DNA of 7,732 nt, taken from the NCBI GenBank assembly GCA_947178015.1, contig CAMWWW010000100.1, positions 1-7,732 on the forward strand. Direction: 5' to 3'. The notes beneath the pieces were generated by a model. It made no database searches, was not told the DNA's origin, and saw only the letters and a program-made list of their open reading frames with translations. Within the stretch, counting starts at the first letter, position 1; each line of letters opens with the position of its first letter. Both the position numbers and the translations under genes were made by a program. Shown here piece by piece: positions 6,088 through 7,732 of the stretch. Source of the stretch: an uncultured Clostridia bacterium. GTDB taxonomy: Bacteria > Bacillota > Clostridia > Lachnospirales > Lachnospiraceae.

Positions 6088-7732
6088 GCTCTTCCTCCTT
6101 TCCCTCTCCAATCCTTCTTAAGAATTCCTCTCTGCCAAAATCCTTTAACCTTCTATAGTGAAAGCTGGGCTGGGTCTCGTCAAAACCGCACACTGCGCTG
6201 TAATCACAAAATTCACATGCCGTGTGATCTCCCTTCTCATACGGCAATATGGCAATATTTCCTTCCAGCATCTCCGATCCCATCCGCCCCATGCTCTCTC
6301 TTACATAAGTCATCACCTGCGCAAATTGATCGGCACTGACCGCCGAGGACTGCTTGGAGAGCGTGCCATCCTTATTATAGCTTACGGGAAGTACCTCCGA
6401 TTTTTTCTCAAATTCCCGATCCATAAGGCGGATTACCTCCTCGCTGGAATTGACAAGGCCGTTCATGCGCAGCTTATCAAGCAGCTCCTTCTCCACCAGA
6501 ACATCTTCCGCGCGCTCTGTGATATCCACAACTGGGTCCTTAATGTTATAATAGAAAATCCCTGCCGGAATTACAAGCTTTCCGGGGTTCCTGCGCCCAT
6601 TTAGCTCCATGGCTGCATCCAGATAGACAAAAAGCTGAAGCTGAAGCCCATAATAGACCGAAGAAAAGTCAAAGGATGCCGATCCAGATTTATAATCTAT
6701 AATCTTGACATAGACATGCTTCTCGTCCTCATAGAGATCCAGCCTGTCAATCCTTCCTTTTAGCCGCATCTCCTCGCCATTTTTAACTGGAATGGTCAGC
6801 GCTCTCAGATTATCTGCGCGGGAAAATGAGATCTCATAACTCACCGGCTTAAAGCTTCCCTTCTTAAGCTGATTTTGCAATGCCCAGACAGTGCGATCGG
6901 TTATGCGGGTAAGCCTATTTACCAGATACTGATTCCGCGCACTTGACGACAATATGCTATTTCCATAGTCTGTCGTCACCTCATCGATACATTCCGCCAC
7001 CAGCTTCTTTCTCTGCTCCTCTGGTACATCGGTGAATTCTATGCCAAGATCCGAGAGCTTTTTTGAGTAATGCTCCATGGCACTGTGAAACATATTTCCC
7101 AGATCCATAGATAAAAGCTCATATTCTTCCCTTCTCTTAAGCCGGAGCCCATAAGTCAGAAAATGCGCGAAGGCACACGCTGCATATTGCTCAAGCCTTG
7201 TCACGCTCTGAACCGGCTGCGGTCCATATAATTTTGCCGCCGCGGCCGCACCAATATGGCTTTCTGCATCCCTTGGAAATGCTGCCTTAATATAAGCCTG
7301 CACCCTATCTCGAAAATCCTTATGAGAAAGATACCACGAGTACAACTCTCCCCATTCTGGCGTGCAGGTCCCACCAGATATTTTTTGATCGGAGGTATCT
7401 CTAAGCCCCTTTAAAAAAAACTCCATCGACGCCTCCGGCGTAGTGAGATAGCCAGACAGATGGTTTTCCTCCGCCTTTCCCACCCTAAGAGATGGAAACA
7501 ACTTTTTTAATGTTCCTGTCAGATAAGAAGGACGCAGAGCCTTTCCCTCCGCCGAAGTTCTGGAATAGCTTAAATATAGATAGTTTGATGGTTTTGTTAA
7601 ATTTAGATAAAGATAAAATTTCTGAATATAGGCATTTTCACGAACAGTAGGTGAAAGAGTAATATGCTGATTCTTTAAAAACTCCCGCTCTGCCTGTGAA
7701 AGAATCCCACCCTTGCTGCCGTTTCTTGGAAT
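6047..7732 (-). CDS. addB: ATP-dependent helicase/nuclease subunit B (AddB), 3' part; 5' end beyond window
   Basis: The reading frame stays open to the window edge, so this is the C-terminal 561 residues of a protein usually near 1150. Numbering from the edge: PRNGSKGGILSQAERE (2-17) and the stretch FYLYLNLTKPSNYLYLSYSR (39-58) are typical of AddB's inactivated helicase portion. The nuclease contains YAACAFAHFL (183-192), MFHSAMEHY (214-222), GRIDRLD (326-332), IIDYKSG (344-350) and QLQLFVYLD (364-372). Four cysteines in the AddB/RecB iron-sulfur pattern are present: Cys 186 before the nuclease core and CEFCDYSAVC (506-515) after it, so a 4Fe-4S cluster stapling the nuclease is expected. AddB cuts the 5'-ended strand and carries the Chi-recognition site in the N-terminal half, which is not visible here. 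It is encoded upstream of addA and overlaps it by 41 bp. A TTG at 7501 is internal and not the start. Confidence 0.96.
   Translation of the reverse strand: MPRNGSKGGILSQAEREFLKNQHITLSPTVRENAYIQKFYLYLNLTKPSNYLYLSYSRTSAEGKALRPSYLTGTLKKLFPSLRVGKAEENHLSGYLTTPEASMEFFLKGLRDTSDQKISGGTCTPEWGELYSWYLSHKDFRDRVQAYIKAAFPRDAESHIGAAAAAKLYGPQPVQSVTRLEQYAACAFAHFLTYGLRLKRREEYELLSMDLGNMFHSAMEHYSKKLSDLGIEFTDVPEEQRKKLVAECIDEVTTDYGNSILSSSARNQYLVNRLTRITDRTVWALQNQLKKGSFKPVSYEISFSRADNLRALTIPVKNGEEMRLKGRIDRLDLYEDEKHVYVKIIDYKSGSASFDFSSVYYGLQLQLFVYLDAAMELNGRRNPGKLVIPAGIFYYNIKDPVVDITERAEDVLVEKELLDKLRMNGLVNSSEEVIRLMDREFEKKSEVLPVSYNKDGTLSKQSSAVSADQFAQVMTYVRESMGRMGSEMLEGNIAILPYEKGDHTACEFCDYSAVCGFDETQPSFHYRRLKDFGREEFLRRIGEGKEEEHGDSMDGGTEEGN
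6094..6101 (-). promoter_or_regulatory. Ribosome binding site of addA, inside addB
   Basis: AAAGGAGG on the minus strand lies six bases before the addA ATG (6087) and within the last codons of addB. It decides the addA start and shows that addA is translated in a different frame before addB translation ends. Confidence 0.85.

Overview
The window looks like chromosomal DNA of a low-to-mid G+C Firmicute, most likely a clostridial or Lachnospiraceae-type gut anaerobe. This rests on the AddAB (not RecBCD) form of the recombination helicase-nuclease, strong AGGAGG-type ribosome binding sites, extended -10 promoters and AT-rich intergenic DNA. Genus cannot be fixed by reading alone.

Layout. Positions 1-92 are a short leader with an extended -10 promoter and a ribosome binding site for a rightward gene (93-1052) encoding an ADP-ribosylglycohydrolase (DraG/ARH family) with both metal-binding motifs intact. 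Positions 1053-1281 are non-coding but rich in structure: an AT-rich terminator hairpin, a second rightward promoter-like sequence overlapped by a 20-bp near-palindrome, and a 66-bp inverted repeat with perfect 12-bp outer arms. The rest of the window is leftward. holA (DNA polymerase III delta subunit) lies at 1282-2262. A 195-bp gap (2263-2457) holds a large addA terminator. addA is complete at 2458-6087, and the 3' part of addB runs from 6047 off the right edge at 7732.

How the genes work together. AddB and AddA form the two-nuclease, one-motor (AddA) complex that processes double-strand breaks for RecA-dependent recombination. They are arranged as a translationally coupled pair, addA starting inside addB. 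HolA loads the beta sliding clamp as part of the clamp loader; the terminator between addA and holA suggests a separate transcript. The glycohydrolase is convergent to this block, has its own promoter, is visibly more A+T-rich and has no partner ADP-ribosyltransferase in the window. It is best read as an independent, possibly accessory, gene next to a conserved housekeeping block.

No clearly new multi-gene system is visible. The least explained material is the 1117-1280 intergenic stretch, where a promoter-like element followed by the long inverted repeat could define a small RNA antisense to or abutting the 3' end of holA, or a small interspersed palindromic element.
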